A program made the translations under genes and the position numbers. Below are positions 34,166 to 42,089 of a DNA stretch of 64,000 nt, piece after piece. Origin of the DNA: Arthrobacter psychrolactophilus (GTDB lineage Bacteria; Actinomycetota; Actinomycetes; Actinomycetales; Micrococcaceae). Within the stretch, counting starts at the first letter, position 1. Each line of letters starts with the position of its first letter. Location: NCBI RefSeq assembly GCF_003219795.1, contig NZ_QJVC01000002.1:1-64000 (forward strand), read 5' to 3'. The notes beneath the pieces are model-generated. The model was not told the DNA's origin. It saw nothing but the letters and a program-made list of their open reading frames with translations, and made no database searches.

Positions 34166-34452
34166 CTAGGATCCTTAAATCTCGTCACTTCGGCAAAGGC
34201 CAGCTTGTTCTGACCAGCGCTGCAATTTAGTTAGCCAGCTATTTGTGAACAGCGGGTGAACGCAAGGGATCCTTGGATGGTTAGCTGGGTGAAAGCTGAA
34301 GGAACGCTGCCAATTCCCATTGGCAACGGCGGGTTAGTGCTCTAGTGACCTAGTAGGGTAAAGGAATCATCCGTAGAGCCCCGGCAGTTCTGGGGTCTGG
34401 AACATTGATCCTCCAGAGCCGTCGCTCTCCTTGCAAACCACGAAGGTGCACC
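34166..34452. promoter_or_regulatory. Divergent promoter region between the glycosyltransferase operon and wecB
   Basis: 287 bp without a gene between two divergent starts. It must hold promoters for both directions, but I could not fix -35/-10 boxes with confidence. A short inverted repeat CCAATTCCCATTGG occurs near 34310-34323. Confidence 0.4.
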
Positions 34453-35595
34453 ATGTTTGTTGTTATGCCGATCTATGGCACGCGTCCCGAAGCCATCAAG
34501 ATGGCCCCAATCGTTGCAGCGCTTCAGGCTGACCCAACGTTCGAGTGCGTGGTGACAGTTACCGGACAGCACCGTGAAATGCTCGATCAAGTCAATGATC
34601 TCTTCGGGATCAGCCCGGATCACGATTTGAATATCCACAAGGCCGGTCAGTCACTTTCAGACATCTTGACCCGGACCATTACGGGGCTGGATGAGCTGTT
34701 CAAGACTGTCCGCCCAGACGTCGTCGTCGTTCAAGGCGACACAACGACTTCCACTGCTGGGGCAATCGCAGCCTTCTACGCGGGTATCCCTGTGGTCCAC
34801 GCCGAGGCCGGACTACGCTCACACAATCTCTTCTCGCCTTTCCCCGAGGAAGCCAACCGCAAGATCACAACGCAAATTGCCTCGCTGCATTTGGCACCCA
34901 CCAGCACGTCCAAAGCGAATCTTCTCGCTGAAGGTGTCAACCCCGCCGACGTAGTAGTGACGGGAAATACCGTCATTGATGCTCTGCTGACTACCGTTGG
35001 TAAAGAAATCCCATTCACTGATCCTGAGTTGGAGACCCTTGCAGCTTCCGGTAAGCGCATCCTTTTGGTGACCACCCACCGTCGCGAGAACCAGGGCGAT
35101 GCTATGCGAGGCGTGGGTCGCGCCTTGGCAACTTTGGCTGACTCTCACCCCGACATGGTGATTGTTCTCCCGGCACACAAGAACCCTGTCGTTCGCGAAG
35201 CAGTCCTTCCGGCACTGGAGGGCAAGAACAACGTCCTTGTGACAGAGCCCCTCCCCTACGGTGAATTCACTCGGATGTTGTCACTTGCTCACGTGGTTCT
35301 TACCGATTCCGGTGGAGTCCAGGAAGAAGCCCCGAGTTTGGGCAAGCCGGTATTGGTCATGCGTGACAACACCGAACGTCCGGAGGCCGTCGTGGCCGGC
35401 ACGGTTAAACTCATTGGCACCAACGAAACCATCATCGTCAATGAGGTCAATCAGCTCCTCACGGATCAGCACGCTTTCAACGCGATGGCGAATGCGACGA
35501 ACCCTTACGGTGACGGGAAAGCTGCTGCCCGCACAACAGCTGCCATCAGCGAACTCTTGGGCCAAGGTGATCGCTTGGCTGAATTTGGCGCATAG
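34453..35595 (+). CDS. wecB: UDP-N-acetylglucosamine 2-epimerase (non-hydrolysing)
   Basis: 380 residues. Family motifs are YGTRPEAIKMAPI at the start, TGQHREML, VVHAEAGLRSHN, THRRENQG and the substrate-binding LTDSGGVQEEAPSLGKPVLV plus RDNTERPE. It converts UDP-GlcNAc to UDP-ManNAc, the substrate of the two WecC dehydrogenases encoded in this window. I chose the ATG at 34453 (GAAGGTG upstream); the open frame starts 16 codons earlier at 34405. A hairpin follows the stop. The sugar product suggests a ManNAcA-containing surface polymer such as a teichuronic acid. Confidence 0.95.
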   Translation: MFVVMPIYGTRPEAIKMAPIVAALQADPTFECVVTVTGQHREMLDQVNDLFGISPDHDLNIHKAGQSLSDILTRTITGLDELFKTVRPDVVVVQGDTTTSTAGAIAAFYAGIPVVHAEAGLRSHNLFSPFPEEANRKITTQIASLHLAPTSTSKANLLAEGVNPADVVVTGNTVIDALLTTVGKEIPFTDPELETLAASGKRILLVTTHRRENQGDAMRGVGRALATLADSHPDMVIVLPAHKNPVVREAVLPALEGKNNVLVTEPLPYGEFTRMLSLAHVVLTDSGGVQEEAPSLGKPVLVMRDNTERPEAVVAGTVKLIGTNETIIVNEVNQLLTDQHAFNAMANATNPYGDGKAAARTTAAISELLGQGDRLAEFGA

Positions 35596-35598
35596 CAA

Positions 35599-35633
35599 CT
35601 ACCTTGTGGGCGGAATGTCCACCCACAAGGTAG
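35599..35633. terminator. Hairpin after wecB
   Basis: CTACCTTGTGGG (35599-35610) pairs perfectly with CCCACAAGGTAG (35622-35633), 3 nt after the wecB stop. There is no U-tract, so termination may be partial; the DUF218 gene starts 17 bp later. Confidence 0.6.
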
Positions 35634-35650
35634 GCGGATAGAATAGTCCG

Positions 35651-36238
35651 ATGCCTGCCACCAAAACCCCATTTCGCCGCACTGTAGTTAAAGTGTCAGC
35701 GGCCCTAATGGTGTTACTGACAATTTGGCTCATTGTAGCGTCACAGCTGTTCTATAACGTCCATACATCCACACCCACGCAAGCTGATGCCGTGGTGATG
35801 CTAGGCGGAGCAAGTAAGGAACGACTCCTCGATGCCATGATGGTTCGGTCTGACATCAAGGCGCCTTACCTGGTAATTTCCAACACGGATACCAAAGGTA
35901 ATGCCAGTGCCGATGAGTACTGCGACACTCACAGCAACGAAACGATTTACCCAGACGTCATCTGCTTTACTCCAGATCCAATGAACACCCGAGGCGAAGC
36001 TGACGCCATCGGCTTGTTGGCAACTAAACACGGCTGGAAATCGATTGTGGTCGTTACGTCGAAGTACCACATCGCTCGCGCGGAGCGATTACTGAACCAG
36101 TGCACACCGTCCAAGGTTCAGATGGTCGCCACTGACCCACAGTTTTCTCCTAAACAGTGGCTACGTCGGTTCGTCATTGAAACCGGAGGGCTGCTCACCG
36201 TGTTCCTGTACCCCGAGTGCGATTCCCCTATTCGATGA
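35651..36238 (+). CDS. YdcF/SanA-like DUF218 membrane protein
   Basis: 195 residues. One N-terminal membrane helix (about 14-34) is followed by the DUF218 domain: ADAVVMLGGASKERLLDAM, APYLVISNTDTKG, TRGEADAIGLLATKHGW, VVVTSKYHIARAERLL. Family members affect envelope polymers, but their biochemistry is poorly defined. Its position after wecB suits a role in surface polymer assembly. The first 51 residues and the bases before the ATG are closely mirrored by the gene fragment at 11610-11789. Confidence 0.88.
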   Translation: MPATKTPFRRTVVKVSAALMVLLTIWLIVASQLFYNVHTSTPTQADAVVMLGGASKERLLDAMMVRSDIKAPYLVISNTDTKGNASADEYCDTHSNETIYPDVICFTPDPMNTRGEADAIGLLATKHGWKSIVVVTSKYHIARAERLLNQCTPSKVQMVATDPQFSPKQWLRRFVIETGGLLTVFLYPECDSPIR

Positions 36239-36480
36239 AACTGCAAGTTACGCTATCTATCCGCTGAACAAGTTGGACCAATTTGATGCCAATAGATGAT
36301 ACGCATGCAGAAGCAATCAGAATAGACTCACTGTCTACCACCCCTTTATCGATTTAGTCGAGACTGTATTCTTCGTGGCGATTTATGGGAGAAGAAGTTG
36401 AGATTCCTATTGTATCGATTACGGCATGATCGAAGCCCTCATCCTGCTATATAAATATTGATGCTCCTGTTCTCGGGACT
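36239..36480. other. AT-richer intergenic region, no gene seen
   Basis: About 240 bp between the DUF218 gene and the end of a decayed insertion sequence. Base composition drops here toward that of the island at 38.0-39.9 kb. No ORF with coding character was found. Confidence 0.4.
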
Positions 36481-36486
36481 CCTGAC

Positions 36487-37721
36487 ATCACGATTTAATT
36501 CTTCAGAGGTGAGGGCTTTGTTTTGATGGTGTAACGGAGGATGAGGTTGGTGCCGGGGTAGCGGGTTTGGGTACTGGTGAGGTACCGGTGAGGTGCGTGC
36601 ACAGTTGAGTGGCGGCCACGGTTTTGACTTTGGCCGGTAGCGGGTCCAGTGTGATGGTGAGGTAGCCGGGCTCGGTGGTGTCGATGTCACCGCTCTGATT
36701 GAACATCTGTCGCATGAGTGCATGGGCTTCTTGATTGGCACGTTTGTAGCTGGTTTTGGTACTGCTCTCCCGCGCGAGTGTCATCGCGGTGTTGCAAGCG
36801 GCCATACGGATGCTGTGATGAATTAATTCCGTCTTGGTATCGAGGACTTGCTGGCCCGGGTTCAAATCATCGAGTCGAACCATTGTCGGGATGCTCTGAT
36901 GTACTTTCTCAGCAGCAAGCGAGGCTGTTTCGGCTTCCCATACTGGTGCCATGACGTGGATATGCATGGCACTTGGTCACGATGACTTCATCAGTCCCTG
37001 CTGACGGAGTTTTCAACGCTAACAGGTTCAGGTCAGCCACTGCTGATGCTTCTGCATGCGCTTTCCGGGCGGCAACAACCTTTTGGTACGCATGGGCTTT
37101 CGCTGGTTCTGGCACCATCCGGTTCTCTTTGTCATCGCTGGAACTATATGAATCGTGTGGGTCCAGGGCGAAGTGCATGCGGGCATAGCGGAACTGGTTT
37201 TCTTGCCTCCAGCGTGAGGCCATCCGATATACCACCTCCCCAACACTCATAGTCCGGTCGGTGGTGAGGACATGGATTTGCCGGGTACCACCATTGCTTG
37301 CTGCCACGATTCGGCTGATCTGGCGGATCTGGAGCGTTTCCCCGGTGATCTTCGTCGTAGCCAGGGGCAGATCAACGAGCGTGTCAGCGACCATCCACGT
37401 CTTTAGTTCACCATGCTCGTCAGTGTAGGTGGCTTCTTTGAAGTGTTCTTCGGTGATGTCTTCTGTGGCGCCTTTGCGCCAAGTGAGCACATCAAAACCA
37501 GAAGCGGACGTGTGTTTGGACAAGGCTGGCGACCAGCCGCCACGATCAAAGCCAACCAGTACCCGCCGATCGTCACCCACCGCGGTTCGGAGTTCAGGCA
37601 GTAGGCCGCGGATTTCGGCGGCCAGAGACGCATCTGTTTCTGCCATGACCACGAACACCGGGGGCACCGTGAACGGCGATTCGTATGGCCTCCCCGGCAT
37701 TGACAGTAACCGACGTAGCAC
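36487..37721 (-). mobile_element. Decayed DDE-type insertion sequence, copy A (5'-truncated, frameshifted transposase)
   Basis: The minus strand from 37721 encodes LVGFDRGGWSPALSKHT and RWRQENQFRYARMHFALDP, the latter likely holding the catalytic Glu of a DDE transposase. The N-terminal part of the enzyme is missing. Near 36960 the frame shifts, and the remaining C-terminal piece (VRLDDLNPGQQVLDTKTELI, TEPGYLTITLDPLPAKVKTV) reads to 36503. The outer end starting ATCACGATTTAATTC (36487) is closely matched at 40007, where a second remnant ends the same way. The IS family was not identified. Confidence 0.65.
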
Positions 37722-38226
37722 TTCTGGAGTAGATCACCGGCTCAGAATGGCTAAGTTGCAAAACTGTATTGACAGGAACACCTCATGGACCCAATTTCCT
37801 GAGCAGCGAGGGCGTCGCAGAATCCACCAAGACTTCGTCGTCACCAATGCCAACGAATACATACAGCACTGCGGGTCCAACATGGACCGTCACACTCGCA
37901 TCGGAAGGCAGGCTGATGCAACCAGCAACAACAAAGCAGCTACGGGACTTGGCGCTACCGAGTCCCACGACTGCAATCCGATCGACCCGTATTTGCTACT
38001 GCAAGCCTCTGCAAAACAGTTTGGGCAGTTTATCTTTTCAGTGGATTTTCCCAATTGCACCCTAGGAAGGCATTGCGTCTAGCTTCCGTAAAGCGGAAGT
38101 AGTATAATATATGGATATGCTTGCATCTATTGAGATGATTAGCAGATTCAATCAATGATTGCAATCTTGACGGGCTTTTTATTTCAAATTTTATAATGTA
38201 TTCCAAAATTGACTTCAGAGAATAGA
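37722..38226. other. Junction region between IS remnant and AT-rich island
   Basis: 505 bp. The first part (to about 38060) has normal GC and includes a minus-strand frame, 37783-37968, reading VVGLGSAKSRSCFVVAGCIS and ending SLLRKLGP. It has coding-like codon use but I do not recognise it, and it may be a gene fragment. From about 38080 the sequence turns AT-rich and leads into the acyltransferase gene. Confidence 0.4.
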
Positions 38227-39033
38227 ATGATGGCAAATATAGGTAAACTGGCAAATTTCTTAGATGAATCAGGCAATCGAATTGAGTACAAGGGAAATAT
38301 TGATAAGCACGTAAATATTATTTTCCACGGTAGAAACAACAGAATTGTTGTACATAAGAATGCGAATTTCAATTTTCTTGATATAGAATTCTTTGGAAAC
38401 GAAGGTCAAATCGAGATTGGTGAAAATCTTGGTGTAACCCCACTCAAGGCTTTTCTTAAAGTCGGTTCTGAATCTAAGATAGTAATTGGTAATAGTGTAT
38501 CCAATTCTATGGTTTCTACAATTGTTGCAACGGAGGGATGCAGTATCGTGATCGGCAGTGATGTGATGCTCTCATCCGATGCGTATATCTCAACTGGAGA
38601 TGAATTTCCGGTTTACGACGTTGAAAGTGGACTACGGGTTAATCCTGCGAAATCAATTCGTATTGGAAATCACGTATGGCTGGCTAGGCGCTCCACAGTT
38701 TCAGGCGGAGCGAACATCGGCGACGGCTCTGTTATCGGGTTCGGGAGTTTAGTGGATGGTGTCTTGCCTAATAATTGCATAGCTGCAGGAATTCCAGCTC
38801 GAATCATAAAGAAAAATATTGCATGGGAGCGCATTCATCTTTCCCTTAAGGAACCTTTTTATAAACCCGATGCAAGTGCAATACAGAAGTCTCCATATTG
38901 GGCACCTACAGTAGTTGACTCAACTGCTAGTACATTCTTAGGCTACGAAGTCGACGAGATCAAGATTTTTTCTAGAACTAAACTTTTCATAGTCAATATT
39001 TGGAAACGAGCTTCCTCTCGTTTCTGGAAGTAG
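38227..39033 (+). CDS. Left-handed beta-helix (hexapeptide) acyltransferase, AT-rich, copy 1
   Basis: 268 residues. Repeated hexapeptide-like turns run from about residue 30 to 195 (IEIGENLGV, IVIGNSVSN, IVIGSDVMLSSDAYISTGDE, IRIGNHVWLARRSTVSGGAN, IGDGSVIGFGSLVDG). The usual NNCIAAGIPARIIKKNI ending closes the coil. Such enzymes O- or N-acetylate sugars. Start is ATG 38227 or the adjacent ATG 38230; a TTG at 38209 is also open. The codon use is far more AT-rich than neighbouring genes, a sign of transfer. A paralogue follows 94 bp later. Confidence 0.85.
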   Translation: MMANIGKLANFLDESGNRIEYKGNIDKHVNIIFHGRNNRIVVHKNANFNFLDIEFFGNEGQIEIGENLGVTPLKAFLKVGSESKIVIGNSVSNSMVSTIVATEGCSIVIGSDVMLSSDAYISTGDEFPVYDVESGLRVNPAKSIRIGNHVWLARRSTVSGGANIGDGSVIGFGSLVDGVLPNNCIAAGIPARIIKKNIAWERIHLSLKEPFYKPDASAIQKSPYWAPTVVDSTASTFLGYEVDEIKIFSRTKLFIVNIWKRASSRFWK

Positions 39034-39127
39034 ACAAATCTCCATCGACAGCAACGTTTAGTGGAATATTCTGAAATTTAAGGAATTTTTCCTTTTGATT
39101 TAATTCTCTTCATGGAAGATTTATTCG

Positions 39128-39796
39128 ATGAAGTTCATGTCGCCCCTTGTGTGCTGCTTTTTGGAAAGAGTTATTTTGATTTTAAAGTCGATTTTTGAGT
39201 ACAGTGATGATCGTGGCAATCGAATTGTGTATGAGGGTGCTACGATGGAAGGGAAAATTACAGTAAATTTTCGAGGTATAAATAATACCTTGAAGGTGGG
39301 TCAGGGGAATCATTTTGATTTCTTTAGCGCATTGTTTGATTGCGATAATGGATTGATTGAAATTGGCAATTCATATTGCGGACTAAGCTTGAGTGCTTTC
39401 ATAAGAGTTGGGCAAGATTCCAGTGTAGAAATCGGTGACGATTCTTCGAGTACCTCTATGGTTAATATTAGCGCTGCTGAAGGTTCCACAGTTCGTCTTG
39501 GAAACAAGGTTACTATGCGTTCGTCAAATTACATCTTGAGTGATGACTCGCATCCGATTTTCTCAGTTTTAGATGGTAGCCGCGTAAATTCCTCACGAGA
39601 TATTCATATAGATGATAATGTATTTTTAGCCGATGGTGTAGCAGTTCTAGGTGGTAGCTTTGTTGGAAAGAATTCGTTACTTTCTAGAAACACAGTAGTT
39701 AAGAGGACTATACCTAATAATTGCCTAGTCTCTGGGTCTCCCGCGAAAATAGTGGCCAAGAATGTTTCGTGGGAGAACACGGTTTTATTGAAATAG
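39128..39796 (+). CDS. Left-handed beta-helix (hexapeptide) acyltransferase, AT-rich, copy 2
   Basis: 222 residues, paralogous to the preceding protein: FEYSDDRGNRIVYEGATMEG parallels FLDESGNRIEYKGNIDK, and both end in a PNNC-(L/I)-x-(S/A)G-(S/I)PA-(K/R)I-(V/I) pattern. Hexapeptide turns (VEIGDDSSSTSMVNISAAEG, IHIDDNVFLADGVAVLGGS) run through the middle. It is shorter at the C-terminus than copy 1. GGAAGA lies about 8 nt before the ATG. The AT-rich codon use matches copy 1 and not the flanking GC-rich locus. Confidence 0.85.
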   Translation: MKFMSPLVCCFLERVILILKSIFEYSDDRGNRIVYEGATMEGKITVNFRGINNTLKVGQGNHFDFFSALFDCDNGLIEIGNSYCGLSLSAFIRVGQDSSVEIGDDSSSTSMVNISAAEGSTVRLGNKVTMRSSNYILSDDSHPIFSVLDGSRVNSSRDIHIDDNVFLADGVAVLGGSFVGKNSLLSRNTVVKRTIPNNCLVSGSPAKIVAKNVSWENTVLLK

Positions 39797-40003
39797 TCGC
39801 GACATTAGTTCACAAGGTGTGTTAGTTGTAACTAAAGTTGATATTTTGAGAGAATCTTTTATGAAAACAATTCATGTGTGACAAGGACACAACAGAATTC
39901 ATTTTCTTGCCATCGTGAATTATTCAGTCGAGCAATTTTATGGTTTGCACCTGGCGGTTTCTCTTGATTGTTTGTGCCAAATCAAATCGACCCGGGCCTC
40001 TTG
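39797..40003. other. AT-rich intergenic tail of the island
   Basis: About 200 bp with no gene seen. Composition is AT-rich to about 39960 and then returns to normal GC at the insertion-sequence remnant. Confidence 0.4.
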
Positions 40004-40006
40004 GTA

Positions 40007-40184
40007 TCACGATTTGATTCACTCAGAGTGAGGGATTCTTTTTGATGGTGCATTTGAAGATGAGCTCGATGCCTGGGTTCCCGGTTTGGTATTTCTTCGT
40101 GATTGGTTAGGGTGTTTAGACGACGCTTTTGGTAGCGGGCATGGGTATTTCCGGTGTTTCCAGTAGCAGCGTGGTGGGGTGTCC
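40007..40184 (-). mobile_element. Terminal remnant of the same DDE insertion sequence, copy B
   Basis: ATCACGATTTGATTC at 40007, the following GAGTGAGGGATTCTTTTTG, and TTTTTGATGGTG parallel the end of copy A (ATCACGATTTAATTC ... TTTTGATGGTG at 36487-36531) in the same orientation. Similarity fades after about 100 bp and the remnant is cut by an IS481-type end at 40185. The two remnants bracket the AT-rich acyltransferase island. Confidence 0.6.
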
Positions 40185-40229
40185 TGTCTCATCACTTCGG
40201 AGACACCATGTCTCATAACATCAGAGACA
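40185..40229 (+). repeat. Tandem TGTCTCAT...GAGACA repeats at the IS481-type left end
   Basis: TGTCTCATCACTTCGGAGACA (40185-40205) is followed by a similar unit at 40209-40229 with TGTCTCAT and GAGACA ends. Each unit is itself partly palindromic. They lie 35 bp before the transposase start and probably form the terminal repeat and transposase binding sites. Confidence 0.65.
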
Positions 40230-40263
40230 CTTTTATCGGTGCGTTGATGACGATAGTCATTGG

Positions 40264-40895
40264 ATGACAAACTCTCTTTCACCTCAAACTCGCGCCGCTA
40301 TCATCAAGTGCGATCCGACCCAGCCTCATGCACTTTCGGTCATGGAGTTTTGCCGTTCGGTCAAGATTTCCCGCAGTGTTTTCTACAAGATCCGCAACCG
40401 TGCCCTCCATGAGTCCATGGGGGCCCTGCACCCCAGGTCACGTGCACCGAAGACTCCGGCCCGCAAATATGGCCCCTCGGTTATCAACGGGTTGGTGAAG
40501 ATCCGCAAACAACTCAAAGCCGATGGCCGGGACTGCGGCCCACGCTCGATCTACTACGAAGCGAGCCAGCAAGAGAAATTCCCGGGCGGGAAGGTTCCCT
40601 CGGTCGCGACGATAGCCCGCCTGCTATCCAGTGTCGGCCACGTCGATGCAGCCCCCAGGAAACGCCCGAAATCTTCGTACATCCCGTTCGTGCGCGCCAC
40701 TGTGATGTCGTTGTGGCAACTGGATGCTTTCGAGTACCGTCTTACCGGTGGGCAGCTCGTGACCATGTACCAGCTCCTCGATGACGCTTCGCGCTTCGAT
40801 GTGGGCACAGCAGCGTACTCACGTTCCGAGAACAGCGCCGATGCCAAGGACGTCCTCGAACGAGCCATCACCACCTATGGCCCGGCCCCGCCGAC
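40264..40895 (+). pseudogene. IS481-type transposase, 3'-truncated
   Basis: The frame encodes an N-terminal helix-turn-helix (SVMEFCRSVKISRSVFYKIR) and the start of the rve integrase core (VMSLWQLDAFEYRLTGGQLV, LLDDASRFDVGTAAYSRSEN). It loses homology after ITTYGPAP near 40895, where an oppositely oriented ISL3-type gene begins. The rest of the integrase domain is missing. The ISL3 element appears to have cut or replaced its 3' half. Confidence 0.75.
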
Positions 40896-41739
40896 CATGA
40901 ACCTGGTGAGAGAGCTGCTGGCGAACCTCGGTCACAGCCTGGTTCGCCAAGGAGACCAAGTGGAAATGATCCACCGCCACAGCCGTGCGGGGCAGCCACA
41001 TCCGTAGTGCTTTCCTGAACGCAGCGGAGGGGTCAATCGCTACGGCATGCACTCCGAGGCGCCAACCCAATGGGCGTTGGATCAGCCACGCACCAACACC
41101 GGTGTGGTCGCGGCCATCGACAACGCCCAGGACTTGACCGGTATCGAGGTCAACGATGGTTGTCATCTTTGGGGGCTCGAAGCGGTGCCAGGAGTTGGTG
41201 TCTGGGTCTTTGAAGTAGCGTACGGAACGGAAGCGGTGCTCATCGATACCGAGCATCCTTGGGCGCAAGGCATCAACATTCGGGAGCGTGAGCAGGCAGG
41301 CTTCATTCACCGCAGCCCTAACCATCCACCAAGACACGGCGAAACCGGCAGCGGTCTCGGACATGGTCCGGCCTGAGCGGATCACCGCATCTACCAAGTG
41401 ATCTCGGAGCCTGCCAGTGGAGCGCGCCCGAGGAGGGACCTGTGTGGTTGATTCAAAGAATGACAGCCGCTGGCACTGCAACTCTTGGCAGTACCAGCGG
41501 TACTTTCGCCACAACACCTCAATTCGGCCGGCGACGGGAATGTCGCGGATGCGTTGGAAGCGGCGTTCCCTCCTGCGCGTGGCCACCACACCACAACTGG
41601 GGCACCCGGGTGGTTGCTCACTTTCAACAATGACTTGGCGGCAACCATCAGCGCTCAGGGTCGTTGATATGACGCGGTAGTCAGGCAGATTGAAAAGGGT
41701 GGTGGCAGCATCGACTGCCACAACGGTAGGCTCGTTCAA
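40893..41739 (-). pseudogene. ISL3-family transposase, 3'-truncated
   Basis: The minus strand from 41739 shows the ISL3 zinc-finger-like start (QPPGCPSCGVVATRRRERR), then RTMSETAAGFAVSWWMVRAA, LGIDEHRFRSVRYF and VDHFHLVSLANQAV. Full-length members run to about 430 residues. Here recognisable sequence stops after HQVHGRRGR (about residue 280), where the frame continues into antisense of the IS481 transposase. The 5' end of the element is probably at 41853. Confidence 0.75.
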
Positions 41740-41830
41740 GGCTCGTGGTCCTGTTCAGGTTGAATGCGTAGATAACACTCATCCCAGCAGGGCCACGGGC
41801 CCTTTGCATAGCTAAATCAAGAACTCAAAC

Positions 41831-42012
41831 CCCCACCAACCACGAAGAGCCGCCTGACGGCTGTCTAACTCACCGTGGTACCGCTTGACTTGAAAAATTC
41901 CACTACCGCAACCCAAACAACTACACATTAGTTGTTCTCTTGAGAAGTGCCGCCAGGACGACGGCATGACACTCACCCGGGAATCTGAATCCCCACGAAC
42001 CACTAAGAGCCG
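41831..42012. repeat. Two directly repeated ISL3-type ends
   Basis: A 23-bp sequence at 41831-41853 recurs at 41990-42012 with 21 matches; read on the minus strand both begin GCGGCTCTT. The first is the probable 5' end of the ISL3 element. The second lies 137 bp further out in the same orientation and may be the end of an older copy. No gene is seen between 41740 and 42089. Confidence 0.5.
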
Positions 42013-42089
42013 CTCGGACTAATCCTACGAGCAATGCACTCGTATTGAAATCTGAGGACGGAACCGTCAATTGGTTTAAGCGTCAGAGA

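Noticed and set aside
40185-40229. Start of a CRISPR array (tandem TGTCTCAT...GAGACA units)
   Set aside because: There are only two units with a 3-bp separation, next to an IS481 transposase. They are terminal repeats of an insertion sequence.
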